In this document: piece by piece, positions 1 to 9,644 of the stretch
Layout of the letters: every line of letters begins with the position of its first letter
How positions within the stretch are numbered: the first letter of the stretch is position 1
Source of the DNA: Pseudomonas syringae
GTDB taxonomy: Bacteria; Pseudomonadota; Gammaproteobacteria; Pseudomonadales; Pseudomonadaceae
DNA length: 64,000 nt
Direction: 5' to 3'
NCBI RefSeq assembly: GCF_001698815.1
Contig: NZ_LGSI01000073.1
Location: forward strand, 124,247-188,246
Translations under genes and position numbers: made by a program
Notes under the pieces: generated by a model
The model's database searches: none
Seen by the model: the letters and a program-made list of their open reading frames with translations, nothing else
Told to the model about the DNA's origin: nothing

Positions 1-1179
1 ACTTTTTACCGAGTGATGGATCGTGCCGGTAATCTTTCTGGAGAATCGCGAAAGCTGACTATCCCGCTGTTCCTGACGGAAATCACCCCCGACCTGCCAC
101 CACCTGTTATCGACGCTTTTGATGGCACGATTGATTACAACGAAGCCAAGGCTGGCGTGGAAGTCAAAATCCCCACTTCAGATGTGCTTGAAGAAGGGGA
201 TGAGATTGTACTCAACTGGGGCTCCCAAGCTATCGGCCCATACCCAATAGCTCCGGGAGATATTGGAGAACCTTTCGTACTGATTTTCGATGTAGCTTAC
301 GAGACCATTGAACTGGCTGGTGATGGTTTGCGCCAACTCAAGTATGACGTTGTACGAAACAGCCAGATTGTGGGTTTTTCGGAACAACTCGAAGTGAACG
401 TCAATGTGGAGCTGCCCGTTCCTGGCAACCTCGACAAACCTACCATCCGAGGTGCCAGCAGCATCCCGAGCAATGAAGATAACTTCATTGACGTTGAAGA
501 TTTCGAGCTTAATGCAACAATTATTATCAATTGGAACAGCGGCTTCAAAGCGGCTCAGATCATCAACATTTACTGGGGTGGGCAGGAGGTTCTTGCTGCG
601 CCGTATGTAATCACCAATACCGATGTTGCAGCGGGGCGGTCGTTATTGTTGACTGCGTTGAACAGCAAATTCAAACCAGTCGGCGCAGGCAACGATATCA
701 GAGTTTTTTACACCGTTGCCAGCACAGGAAACCCAAACGCCTCCACATCCCCAGAACAAAGCATTATCGTTCAATCCAAGGATGAGTTGCCAGGCGGACC
801 AGATGGCCCAGACGCACCCGAGTTCACAGCACTTAATGAAAACGGCGCAATTAACGTCGAGTTATCAGTCAACGGAGCGCCAGTTTTTATTAAACCTTAC
901 ACCAACATCGCGTCAGGCCAAACGATTGTATTCACATACGAAGCCTACAACAAACTCGTGGGAGGCGAACAGAAATTTATCTGGACACACACCTCACTAC
1001 CACTGAGTGAGGAGGAAGCAACCGCGGGCTACAACTTCGCTGTTCCGCTCGCTCAACTGACTAACCATTGCTATGGTCACGCGGAAGCATTTTTCCAAGT
1101 ACAAAGCGATAAGGGTCAAGGTAATTCGAAACGAGCCAGCGTATTTGTTGACCTACGCGTTGCAGGTGTTTGCTCTTAA
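1..1179 (+). CDS. Ig-like repeat protein, C-terminal part (cut by window start)
   Basis: The reading frame is open from base 1 (T-F-Y-R-V-M-D-R-A-G-N), so the GTG/ATG at 13/16 is probably internal and the gene begins upstream. The phrase DRAGNLSGES at the N-terminal edge is typical of the end of a bacterial Ig-like repeat. Two or three beta-rich repeats of about 120 residues follow, each opening with a proline-rich linker (for example LPVPGNLDKPTIRG). The last 120 residues form a distinct domain with GAPVFIKP, FTYEAY and HCYGHAEAFF that is repeated as a whole in the next gene. Function is unknown; surface or secreted repeat proteins often look like this, but no signal peptide is visible in the part present. 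GC is lower than in most of the window. Confidence 0.7.
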   Translation, partial: TFYRVMDRAGNLSGESRKLTIPLFLTEITPDLPPPVIDAFDGTIDYNEAKAGVEVKIPTSDVLEEGDEIVLNWGSQAIGPYPIAPGDIGEPFVLIFDVAYETIELAGDGLRQLKYDVVRNSQIVGFSEQLEVNVNVELPVPGNLDKPTIRGASSIPSNEDNFIDVEDFELNATIIINWNSGFKAAQIINIYWGGQEVLAAPYVITNTDVAAGRSLLLTALNSKFKPVGAGNDIRVFYTVASTGNPNASTSPEQSIIVQSKDELPGGPDGPDAPEFTALNENGAINVELSVNGAPVFIKPYTNIASGQTIVFTYEAYNKLVGGEQKFIWTHTSLPLSEEEATAGYNFAVPLAQLTNHCYGHAEAFFQVQSDKGQGNSKRASVFVDLRVAGVCS

Positions 1180-1218
1180 AGTTCTTATATCAATCACCTC
1201 AAACAACCAGGAAAACAC

Positions 1219-1587
1219 ATGAATCACGCACCCGTATTTACTTCAACTAATCAAAATGGCGCCATCAATCAAAAGCTTTCCCTTCAAGGAGCCCCCGTCT
1301 TCATCAAGCCCGTTAAAGGCATGAGACTTGGTCAAAGAATTGAGTTCACTTACGAGGCGTATGACAAATTAGACGAAGGCAATAAAAAATTCGTATGGAC
1401 CTTCCTCTCTCAGGGACTGACCGAAAGAGAACTGCGTGGAGGCTATCACTTGAATCTACCTCGAGAACAGCTTATCAAACACTGTTTCGGCCACGGCGAA
1501 GCGTTTTACGTAATCCATGACGAGCAGCAACCCTCCCACCGCAGCCATATATGGGTTGACTTGCGCCACGGCGGCTCTTGCGAATAA
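1219..1587 (+). CDS. Stand-alone copy of the upstream protein's terminal domain
   Basis: This 122-residue protein is a paralogue of the last domain of the preceding gene. Shared blocks in the same order are NGAIN, GAPVFIKP, FTYEAY.KL, a Y-x-L-x-x-P core, HC-[FY]-GH-[GA]-EAF and VDLR at the end, and both end in a Cys-containing tail (GGSCE versus AGVCS). AGGAAAACAC before the ATG gives a ribosome site. The gap to the upstream gene is 39 bp, so co-transcription is likely. There is no signal peptide or membrane segment. The function is not known. It looks like a tandem duplication that kept only one domain. Confidence 0.7.
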   Translation: MNHAPVFTSTNQNGAINQKLSLQGAPVFIKPVKGMRLGQRIEFTYEAYDKLDEGNKKFVWTFLSQGLTERELRGGYHLNLPREQLIKHCFGHGEAFYVIHDEQQPSHRSHIWVDLRHGGSCE

Positions 1588-1598
1588 CCACATCTGAC

Positions 1599-1619
1599 GA
1601 GACGGGATTCACCCGTCTC
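1599..1619 (+). terminator. Stem-loop between repeat-protein genes
   Basis: GAGACGGG and CCCGTCTC form a perfect 8-bp stem around a 5-base loop, 12 bases after the stop of the 122-residue gene. No U-run follows, only ACTAAAAC, so it may attenuate transcription or stabilise the mRNA rather than fully terminate. Confidence 0.5.
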
Positions 1620-1641
1620 ACTAAAACAATAAGGAAACAAC

Positions 1642-4587
1642 ATGAACACAGTCAAAATGCTAAATTCACTCCCAAAACCTACCATCCGCAGCCACAACGA
1701 AAGTGGCGTAGGTGATGTTGACGTTGCCGATCCAACCAAGCCATTGGAAGTTCTTATCGGCCCATTGGACATGAACCCCAAAGACCGTATTGATCTGTTC
1801 TGGGGCGCTAATGAGGAGCCTGTCGATAGCTACATACACTCACCCGATGCCCCGAATACCAATGGTATTTTCTCTCTCTATGTCGATACTCACTGGATAC
1901 AGCCAGGCGTAGCAGAAGTATTTTATAGTTACACGCCATTCCCTTCTGGTATTCCGGACACATCCGAATCAACCTCAGTCATCGTCAAATTGTCGATCCC
2001 TGGCGGGCGTGATCCTGACCCCGAAAGTCCCTACCAAAACGAAGCCCTCCTAAAACCCAGCATTTTCCCCGCTGGCATCATCACCTCCCCGGATGGGGTG
2101 AGTGTGATTCTCATGCCCTATCTGAACATGGAAACAGGCGACAAGGTGACGGTGTCGTGGAACGGTGAGTTTGTCCCGCACACCATTGAGTCCGAGGATC
2201 AAGTCGGCCATCCCGTGGTGGTGCCAGTGCCGAGGACGATTATCGAAATGGCCGGGGATTCGGACATGCTGGAGGTCCGGTACGAAGTGCGCGACATCGT
2301 TAATAACTGGTCGCGCTGGTCGCTGCCGACCTTTGTTGAAGTGGAAGCCGGCAATTCCAGCTTGCCAGCAGTGATTACCCCGCAGGCGCCAAATTCGGTG
2401 CTGGATCTGGACCGGCTGGCTGGCAATCCGGTTCAGGCATTGGTTGTGGCGTATCCGGAAATGGCGGGCAGTGACGAGATCACATTGGTCGTGGAGCGCA
2501 ATACCGCCGAAGGCATGGCGCTGGAGCCTTTCGTGATCACCAAGACGGTGCAGAACCCATCGAGTTTCGTGGAGTTCTTCGTGCCGTTCGAGCAGTTCGT
2601 GCCGATTACCCAAGGCCGGGCGCGCCTGAAATATACGGTGGAGAAAGCCAGCGGCGCGATGTTGCGCTCCAAGAGTCTGTCGCTGACGGTTATCGGCGAG
2701 GTCCAGGAGCTGCAAGCACCGAAGGTCCCGGCAGCACAAGACGGTGTGCTTGACCCGGCTTCGCAAAATGTCGTCTCACTGGTGCCGCCGTATTACTTCA
2801 TGGCGGATGGCAATGACGTGACCTTGGTGTGGTCCGGCAAAACGGCCAGCGGTGCGAATGTGTTGCACGAGGAACTGAGGACGTTGAGCCGCGACGATGT
2901 CGGTAAGACCCTTGAATATCGTATCCCTCAGGACAAGGTCAGCGTGCTGGCCGGAGGCACGGTGCAGGTCTATTACACGGTCAACACCTTCACCCGCGCG
3001 TTCTTCAAATCGCCGGTACTGGACTTGAAAGTGAGTCAAGACACCAGCGTGCCATTGCCCGCGCCGAGCGTGGATCACGTCAGTGCCGACGGCGTGCTCG
3101 ACCCGGCGAACATCGGCCCGGAAGCCATCGTGCGTATCCAGCCTTACACCGGGATGGCGATCCGCGACAAAGTCATCCTGCATTGGGAAGGCCGCGCGCC
3201 TGATGGTGTGTACAGCACTTATACGGTGCTCAATAGCGGCACGGTAGACCGCGAAGTGGTGTTCCGTGTGCTGAAAAGTATTGTCGTCGCCAGCCTCGAT
3301 GCGCGGGTCAACGTCTGGTATGAAGTCGAGCGCAACGGCCAGACCTATCGCTCCACCAGGCTGGCGTTTGTTGTGCAGGAAACCGTGGTGACGCCGCTTC
3401 CTGTACCCCACGTCAAGGAAGCAAGGGGCGACACTCTTTACCTTGCCGACACTGCAAATGGGGCGACTGTGGTCGTTCAAACCAGTGCGAATCTGAAGCG
3501 AAATGATTGGGTGCGGGTCGACGTCAAGGGCACCAACGCCAGCGACAGCAAGGAAAAAGTCATTCAGGAGGGTGATGTCGGCAAAGAGCTGTCGCTGGTA
3601 TTTGCCGGTGCGGTGATCGCCGCCAACGTTGGCCAGACCATTGAGGTGGCTTACAGCGTGCAGCGCGCGTCAGGCGTTGTGCAGACTTCGCCCTCGCTGC
3701 TGCTGAAAGTGGTGGGCAGCCTTAGTAACCTTTCCGCTCCGCTCATGGATGGTGTCGGGCCAGACGGTATTCTCGTGCCCTCTAAAATCCCCGAATCCGG
3801 CGCAACCGTGCGGGTTGCCTATCAAGACATGCAGCCCACGGACAGCGTAATCGTCAGCTGGAAAGGCGTGAGCGCACACGACACCCCGCCACAGGTGGTG
3901 GGCAGTGCAGCGCAACTGCAATTCAACCTATCCAAATCCCTCATCACTGCCACCGCCGGCCACCCTGCAACAGTCACTTACACCGCGACCCGCGCCTCCA
4001 CAGCGGTGGTTTCCACTCCGTTGCAGCTGAGCGTCAGCCCGTTGCTGGAGTTCGATGCTTCGCCCGTCACGCTGCCCGGCAAAATCTATTTGCTCCCCGG
4101 TGCGCCCGATCTGCTTCCCGCTTTTCCGGACGGCACAACGGTGCAGCGGGTTGCCAGTGGCGGTCAGGCGCCTTATGTGTACAGTTCAAGTGACCCATTG
4201 GTGGCCGTGGTTGACCAAACCGGGCTGACTTCGGTGCGCGGAAGGGGTGAAGCAATCATTTCGGTAACGGATTCGCTGGGCATAACCGCGAGCTACACGG
4301 TTACGGTAACCGGCGTGATTCACTGCATCGGCCTGGGCAACGGAACCTCCAACCCTATCTTCATCGCCGCCGCCAATGCCGGTGCACGGATTCCCTCCAT
4401 CGAGGAACTGCGGGAGATATTCCACGCTTACGGCAGTCGCTGGCCGATGGGCAATAACACGTACTGGTCTTCGAGCATCACTTCCCAGAGTTTGCTGGGA
4501 ACCTGGTATTGGGTGAAAAACCTGGTGTTGGGGCAGGAAGTCCAGACCAAGCACTCGCAGTACAGTAATGGTGTTGGCCTGCGCTAG
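1642..4587 (+). CDS. Large Ig-like repeat protein with Big-type and C-terminal lectin-like domain
   Basis: The 981-residue protein starts at an ATG preceded by AAGGAAAC. It has about seven tandem repeats of 100-115 residues. Many open with L-x-A/K-P and a DGVLDPA-like phrase and carry a V-x-V-x-W-x-G core (for example VTVSWNG, VTLVWSG, VILHWEG, VIVSWKG). A Big-like segment follows near residues 810-890 (SSSDPLVAVVDQTG, then GRGEAIISVTDS). The last 90 residues (CIGLGNG, PSIEELREIF, TYWSSS) recall the C-terminal domain of invasin-like proteins of pseudomonads. No signal peptide is seen. The first ~420 bases are lower in GC than the rest, matching the two upstream genes. An adhesin or surface role is inference only. 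Confidence 0.65.
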   Translation: MNTVKMLNSLPKPTIRSHNESGVGDVDVADPTKPLEVLIGPLDMNPKDRIDLFWGANEEPVDSYIHSPDAPNTNGIFSLYVDTHWIQPGVAEVFYSYTPFPSGIPDTSESTSVIVKLSIPGGRDPDPESPYQNEALLKPSIFPAGIITSPDGVSVILMPYLNMETGDKVTVSWNGEFVPHTIESEDQVGHPVVVPVPRTIIEMAGDSDMLEVRYEVRDIVNNWSRWSLPTFVEVEAGNSSLPAVITPQAPNSVLDLDRLAGNPVQALVVAYPEMAGSDEITLVVERNTAEGMALEPFVITKTVQNPSSFVEFFVPFEQFVPITQGRARLKYTVEKASGAMLRSKSLSLTVIGEVQELQAPKVPAAQDGVLDPASQNVVSLVPPYYFMADGNDVTLVWSGKTASGANVLHEELRTLSRDDVGKTLEYRIPQDKVSVLAGGTVQVYYTVNTFTRAFFKSPVLDLKVSQDTSVPLPAPSVDHVSADGVLDPANIGPEAIVRIQPYTGMAIRDKVILHWEGRAPDGVYSTYTVLNSGTVDREVVFRVLKSIVVASLDARVNVWYEVERNGQTYRSTRLAFVVQETVVTPLPVPHVKEARGDTLYLADTANGATVVVQTSANLKRNDWVRVDVKGTNASDSKEKVIQEGDVGKELSLVFAGAVIAANVGQTIEVAYSVQRASGVVQTSPSLLLKVVGSLSNLSAPLMDGVGPDGILVPSKIPESGATVRVAYQDMQPTDSVIVSWKGVSAHDTPPQVVGSAAQLQFNLSKSLITATAGHPATVTYTATRASTAVVSTPLQLSVSPLLEFDASPVTLPGKIYLLPGAPDLLPAFPDGTTVQRVASGGQAPYVYSSSDPLVAVVDQTGLTSVRGRGEAIISVTDSLGITASYTVTVTGVIHCIGLGNGTSNPIFIAAANAGARIPSIEELREIFHAYGSRWPMGNNTYWSSSITSQSLLGTWYWVKNLVLGQEVQTKHSQYSNGVGLR

Positions 4588-4617
4588 CATGACCCAAGCT
4601 CAATCCTGAATTACATG

Positions 4618-4648
4618 GGGCGTCATTCATGAATGGTGACGCCCTTTT
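4618..4648 (+). terminator. Rho-independent terminator of the repeat-protein genes
   Basis: GGGCGTCA (4618-4625) pairs with TGACGCCC (4637-4644) around a loop that is itself partly self-complementary, followed directly by TTTT. It lies about 30 bases after the stop of the 981-residue gene. Confidence 0.8.
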
Positions 4649-4683
4649 AGATAACGTCAATCCAGTGCGTCAAGAGCATGATC

Positions 4684-5142
4684 ATGAGCAACCCTGCAAA
4701 GCCAGCCAAGCGTTCCATTCCGCCCGCCCACTGCACGGGAAGTTTCGCGGCGGCTGTCAATCAGCGGCCCATGGTCATCAAGTCTTTACGCGCCCGGCTG
4801 ACACTTCGGCCTGAATTGGCCGAAGCGCCGAGGCACTGGATCTGGAAGATCATCGCCGAAGGCAAGGTGGGTCAGAAGCGAACAAGTATCGGTTTGTTCT
4901 TCGACCGGGATTTGCCCGCCGGCACTTATGATCTTGTCGTCAATGAGCACATCAAGATTGTCTATAACGAGAGTCCTGGCAGGCGCAACGTGGTCTATCA
5001 CTCGGCCAACTTGCAGACCGGTCAGTTCACCCTTCTCGAAACCGACGTAGCACGGCAGCAGATCAAAGGGCTTTTCAGTTTCGGCATGTCCGCCATTGAC
5101 TTTGAAGTCAGCGACGGTGTGTTCGATCTGCGATGCCGGTGA
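4684..5142 (+). CDS. Hypothetical protein, 152 aa
   Basis: I do not recognise this family. The protein is soluble-looking, without a signal peptide or membrane segment, with a basic first 60 residues and a beta-rich middle (GLFFDRDLPAGTYDL, then YNESPGRRNVVYHS). The second of two nearby ATGs (4684) is preferred because AAGAG lies seven bases before it but only one base before the ATG at 4678. It is convergent with the hydrolase gene, the two stops being two bases apart, and it follows the repeat-protein cluster after a terminator. No functional clue comes from its neighbours. Confidence 0.6.
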   Translation: MSNPAKPAKRSIPPAHCTGSFAAAVNQRPMVIKSLRARLTLRPELAEAPRHWIWKIIAEGKVGQKRTSIGLFFDRDLPAGTYDLVVNEHIKIVYNESPGRRNVVYHSANLQTGQFTLLETDVARQQIKGLFSFGMSAIDFEVSDGVFDLRCR

Positions 5143-5143
5143 G

Positions 5144-5836
5144 TCATTCAGCCAGCAGGAACTGCCCGATACGCTCGGCCGTATTCGCCAGGCACTCTTC
5201 ATAAGTAACGCCCGAGGCTTTCAGCGGTTTGAGATCGTGATTGGCGGTGGGTAACCAGAGTAATTCAATCGACTTCGATAACGCATAGCCTTCGACCGCC
5301 TCGCGGTTACCCAATGCGTCTCGCTCGCCTTGCACGATCAGGCTCGGGGTTTTCAGTTCGGCCAGATGCGCGACCCTTGGCTTTTCCGGCTTGCCCACTG
5401 CATAGAACGGATAGCCCAGACACACCAGCGCATCAGCGCCCAATTCATCAACGACCAGACTGGCCATGCGCCCGCCCATGGATTTGCCGCCAATGGCCAG
5501 GCTTCCAGAGACATGAGGTCGCAGGCTGGCATACACCAGCCGCCAGCTTTCAAGCAGCTGCGCCTGTTGATTGGGCGGGCGTCTGCGACCGTCGATGCGG
5601 CGCTGGGCCATATAAGCAAACTCGAAACGCAAGACGTTGACGCCTTGTGCGGCAAGGCGTGCCGCCATGTCGTTCATGAAACCACTGTCCATGGGCGCGC
5701 CGGCGCCATGGGCCAGAACAAGCGTCGCCGTTTTGCTGCCTGAATGCCCTTCTGCCCGGTTCCACAACCAGCCATTGTCCTTTGCCAGTTGCGCGCATTG
5801 ATCCTCGTCAATACAGGCATTTTGCCCATTGCTCAT
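5144..5836 (-). CDS. Alpha/beta hydrolase (KANL3/TEX30-like family)
   Basis: This 230-residue cytosolic serine hydrolase has the expected fold landmarks in order: LVLAHGAGAPMDS (oxyanion region), GGKSMGGRMAS as the nucleophile elbow with Ser in G-K-S-M-G-G, QGERDALGN for the acidic residue and TANHDLKP for the catalytic His. This pattern fits the small dienelactone-hydrolase-like proteins related to KANL3/TEX30, whose substrates are unknown. It is divergent from the first ccoN, and its 5' coding end contains an Anr-type box that would serve that operon. The link to respiration is positional only. Confidence 0.8.
   Translation of the reverse strand: MSNGQNACIDEDQCAQLAKDNGWLWNRAEGHSGSKTATLVLAHGAGAPMDSGFMNDMAARLAAQGVNVLRFEFAYMAQRRIDGRRRPPNQQAQLLESWRLVYASLRPHVSGSLAIGGKSMGGRMASLVVDELGADALVCLGYPFYAVGKPEKPRVAHLAELKTPSLIVQGERDALGNREAVEGYALSKSIELLWLPTANHDLKPLKASGVTYEECLANTAERIGQFLLAE
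5798..5811 (+). promoter_or_regulatory. Anr/FNR box upstream of the first cco operon
   Basis: TTGAT-CCTC-GTCAA matches the Anr/FNR consensus TTGAT-N4-ATCAA with one mismatch. It lies inside the start of the divergent hydrolase gene, 115 bp before the ccoN ATG. If the box is centred at -41.5, transcription would start near 5846, and a -10-like CATGCT sits at 5834-5839 as a class II FNR promoter requires. This supports low-oxygen control of the first oxidase operon. Confidence 0.65.
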
Positions 5837-5926
5837 GCTTGCCTCGCTTTTGATGAGTCTGCCAATAACCCGGAGCTATAACCGTGCGTAATGGCCCCGA
5901 CCTAGCTGGATGGGAAATACACCTAA

Positions 5927-7351
<1,425 letters not shown>

Positions 7352-7361
7352 GGAGTCGACC

Positions 7362-7970
7362 ATGAGACATGAAGTAATCGAAAAAAACGTCGGCCTGCTG
7401 ATGATTCTGATGGTGCTGGCCGTCAGCATCGGCGGCCTGACCCAGATTGTGCCGCTGTTCTTCCAGGATGTGACCAACAAGCCGGTCGAGGGCATGAAGC
7501 CCTACACCGCGCTGCAACTCGAAGGTCGCGACATCTATATCCGCGAAGGCTGCGTCGGTTGCCATTCACAGATGATCCGTCCGTTCCGCGCCGAGACCGA
7601 ACGCTACGGCCACTATTCGGTTGCCGGGGAAAGCGTCTGGGATCACCCGTTCCTGTGGGGTTCCAAGCGTACCGGTCCGGACCTGGCCCGGGTTGGCGCC
7701 CGGTACTCGGATGACTGGCACCGCGCGCACTTGTACAACCCGCGCAACGTCGTGCCTGAGTCGAAGATGCCTGCTTATCCATGGCTGGTGACCCAGCAAC
7801 TGGACAGCAGCCATACCGAAGCCAAGATCAAGGCCATGCGCACCCTCGGCGTGCCTTATACCGATGCCGATATCAGCGGCGCCGTAGCGACCCTCAAAGG
7901 CAAGACCGAGATGGATGCGCTGGTTTCTTATCTGCAAGTGCTAGGCACTTCGATCAAGAGCAAGAGGTGA
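7362..7970 (+). CDS. ccoO: cbb3 oxidase monoheme cytochrome c subunit (first copy)
   Basis: The 202-residue membrane-anchored cytochrome c relays electrons to CcoN. An N-terminal helix (about residues 10-30, LLMILMVLAVSIGGL) anchors it in the inner membrane, and the single heme site CVGCH begins at residue 64. The axial Met is probably in SKMPAYPW. GGAGTCGACC precedes the ATG. Blocks of this gene are identical at DNA level to the second ccoO, including 62 bases without a single difference (7581-7642 versus 11306-11367), which suggests gene conversion. Confidence 0.96.
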   Translation: MRHEVIEKNVGLLMILMVLAVSIGGLTQIVPLFFQDVTNKPVEGMKPYTALQLEGRDIYIREGCVGCHSQMIRPFRAETERYGHYSVAGESVWDHPFLWGSKRTGPDLARVGARYSDDWHRAHLYNPRNVVPESKMPAYPWLVTQQLDSSHTEAKIKAMRTLGVPYTDADISGAVATLKGKTEMDALVSYLQVLGTSIKSKR

Positions 7971-7973
7971 GCC

Positions 7974-8192
7974 ATGGATATTCAAGACTTGCGCGGCCTC
8001 GGCACGCTGGTGGTGGCAATCGCATTTATCGGCCTGTCGCTCTGGGTTTTCAGCAGCCGACGCAACTCGGAATTCGCTGAAGCGCGCATGGCACCGTTCG
8101 CCGATGAACCTTTGCCGACACCCGTCAACGAGCAACTTTCACAAGAGCGACTCTCCAAACAGCAGTCTGTCGCGCGGAGTAAACAGTCATGA
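7974..8192 (+). CDS. ccoQ: cbb3 oxidase small subunit CcoQ (first copy)
   Basis: A 72-residue single-helix membrane protein (LVVAIAFIGLSLWVF near residues 12-26) with the SSRRNSEF motif after the helix and an acidic-to-polar tail, as in CcoQ, which stabilises the oxidase complex. AGAGGTGAGCC gives the ribosome site. Its stop overlaps the ccoP start (ATGA), implying translational coupling. It is 10 residues longer than the second CcoQ because of a Q/S-rich C-terminal extension. Confidence 0.93.
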   Translation: MDIQDLRGLGTLVVAIAFIGLSLWVFSSRRNSEFAEARMAPFADEPLPTPVNEQLSQERLSKQQSVARSKQS

Positions 8193-9139
8193 CCACCTTC
8201 TGGAGCACCTACATCTGCGTGCTGACCATTGGCAGCCTGATCGGCCTGACCTGGCTGTTGATCGGTACCCGCAAGGGCGAAACCAAAGGCAGCACCGACC
8301 AGACCATGGGCCACAGCTTCGACGGCATCGAGGAGTATGACAATCCGCTGCCCCAGTGGTGGTTCATGCTGTTCGCCGGCACGCTGGTGTTTGCGGTGGG
8401 TTATCTGATCCTGTATCCGGGTCTGGGCAACTGGAAAGGCGTACTGCCCGGCTACGAAAATGGCTGGACCGGCGTCAACGAATGGCAGAAGGAAATGGAC
8501 AAGGCTGACGCCAAATTCGGACCGATCTTCGCCAAGTTTGCCGCGATGCCGGTGGAGGAAGTGGCCAAGGATCCGCAGGCCCTGAAAATGGGCGGCCGCC
8601 TGTTCGCCTCCAACTGCTCGGTCTGCCACGGCTCGGACGCCAAGGGCGCTTACGGCTTCCCGAATCTGGCTGACGATAGCTGGCGTTGGGGCGGCGCGGC
8701 CGACACCATCAAGGCCACCATCATGGGTGGGCGCGTGGCAGCGATGCCAGCCTGGGGGCCAGTCATTGGCGAAGAAGGCGTGAAGAACGTTGCCGCTTAC
8801 GTGCGCCACTCCCTGGCCGGTTTGCCTCTGGCCGCGGATGACACCGCGAACCTCGAGGCCGGACAGCAAGTGTTCAGCTCAACCTGTGTAGCGTGTCATG
8901 GTGCTACAGGCAAAGGCACCGAAGCGATGGGCGCCCCAAACCTGACGCAGCCGGGCGGTTTCATCTACGGTACCAGCCTGGCTCAACTGCAACAGACCAT
9001 CCGTCTTGGTCGCCAAGGTCATATGCCTGCTCAGGCCGATTTGCTGGGCAATGACAAAGTGCAGTTGCTCGCCGCTTATGTTTACAGTTTGTCCAAGGGT
9101 CCTGATCAACTCGCGGCCAAGGTAAAACAGGCGGAGTAA
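8189..9139 (+). CDS. ccoP: cbb3 oxidase diheme cytochrome c subunit (first copy)
   Basis: This 316-residue diheme cytochrome c has two N-terminal membrane helices (about residues 5-25 and 58-78) separated by the conserved HSFDGIEEYDNPLP loop. The periplasmic part has two heme motifs: CSVCH from residue 143 and CVACH from residue 233. It accepts electrons from soluble cytochromes and passes them to CcoO/CcoN. It is about 9 residues shorter than the second CcoP, which carries an extra stretch after LLPGYDY. It ends the first operon and is followed by a GC-rich stem-loop. Confidence 0.96.
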   Translation: MTTFWSTYICVLTIGSLIGLTWLLIGTRKGETKGSTDQTMGHSFDGIEEYDNPLPQWWFMLFAGTLVFAVGYLILYPGLGNWKGVLPGYENGWTGVNEWQKEMDKADAKFGPIFAKFAAMPVEEVAKDPQALKMGGRLFASNCSVCHGSDAKGAYGFPNLADDSWRWGGAADTIKATIMGGRVAAMPAWGPVIGEEGVKNVAAYVRHSLAGLPLAADDTANLEAGQQVFSSTCVACHGATGKGTEAMGAPNLTQPGGFIYGTSLAQLQQTIRLGRQGHMPAQADLLGNDKVQLLAAYVYSLSKGPDQLAAKVKQAE

Positions 9140-9169
9140 CGATTCAGCAACATGCTGGATCCCACGAAC

Positions 9170-9194
9170 GCCGCACCCTGCAACGGGGTGCGGC
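9170..9194 (+). terminator. Stem-loop after first ccoP
   Basis: GCCGCACCC and GGGTGCGGC form a 9-bp perfect stem with a 7-base loop, 30 bases after the ccoP stop. No U-tract follows, so termination may be partial or Rho-assisted. The rest of the 505-bp gap up to the second ccoN holds two palindromic sites (9211 and 9466) and no credible gene. Confidence 0.55.
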
Positions 9195-9210
9195 AGTTCC
9201 CTGGCCATAC

Positions 9211-9232
9211 GCGACCAAGTGTCGCACCCCTC
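9211..9232 (+). promoter_or_regulatory. RoxR/RegA-like palindrome upstream of second ccoN
   Basis: GCGAC-N5-GTCGC (9211-9225) followed by ACCCCTC is repeated before ccoG at 13056, with 19 of 22 bases identical. GCGNC-N5-GNCGC is the general shape of sites bound by the RegA/PrrA/RoxR redox response regulators, which in pseudomonads control terminal oxidases. It lies 413 bp before the second ccoN, far for a single promoter. The assignment to RoxR is inference. Confidence 0.45.
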
Positions 9233-9465
9233 GTTAGTACAGCTTCCCACTCCTGGCTTTCGGGTCTAAGCTTGCCCGCATAGTGGACTGGCAATAGCTG
9301 GCCACAGGCCAAGTGAAAGGAATGTGTCCGACATTCATACAGGCAAAGCCTGACAGGCTGATTCATGGTCTGCTCGAGCCTTGCCCCGTATGCAGCCAAA
9401 ATGTCCGCCACTCACGCGCCCTATTTCACAAGACCTGTCTCCCCCGCCTTTTTCAGTCTGCTTGG

Positions 9466-9481
9466 ACACGATAATTCGTGT
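9466..9481 (+). promoter_or_regulatory. Palindrome ACACGA-TAAT-TCGTGT before second ccoN
   Basis: Two perfect 6-base arms around a 4-base AT-rich spacer form a typical dimeric regulator site. It lies 164 bp before the second ccoN start in a gap with no gene. The regulator is unknown, and I see no second copy in the window. Confidence 0.35.
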
Positions 9482-9644
9482 GCCTTGCGTTCGAGATATG
9501 CCTGAAAGGGCCGTAGTTTCAGCTTCGGATAGCATGTGCAACGCCCTTTTTGCGTTGCATCGACCAATGCCCTCCCCATACCTGCGCCCGTGGCAACTCG
9601 GATAACAGTACCTCTAATAAATATCCAAACCGTGGAACCTTAGA

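Noticed and set aside
5852..5867. TTGATGAGTCTGCCAA considered as an Anr box before the first ccoN
   Set aside because: Only the left half fits and the spacing is wrong; the box at 5798 is much better.
9106..9605. Short open frames in the gap before the second ccoN
   Set aside because: None has a ribosome site, codon bias or recognisable family; the gap is better explained as regulatory.
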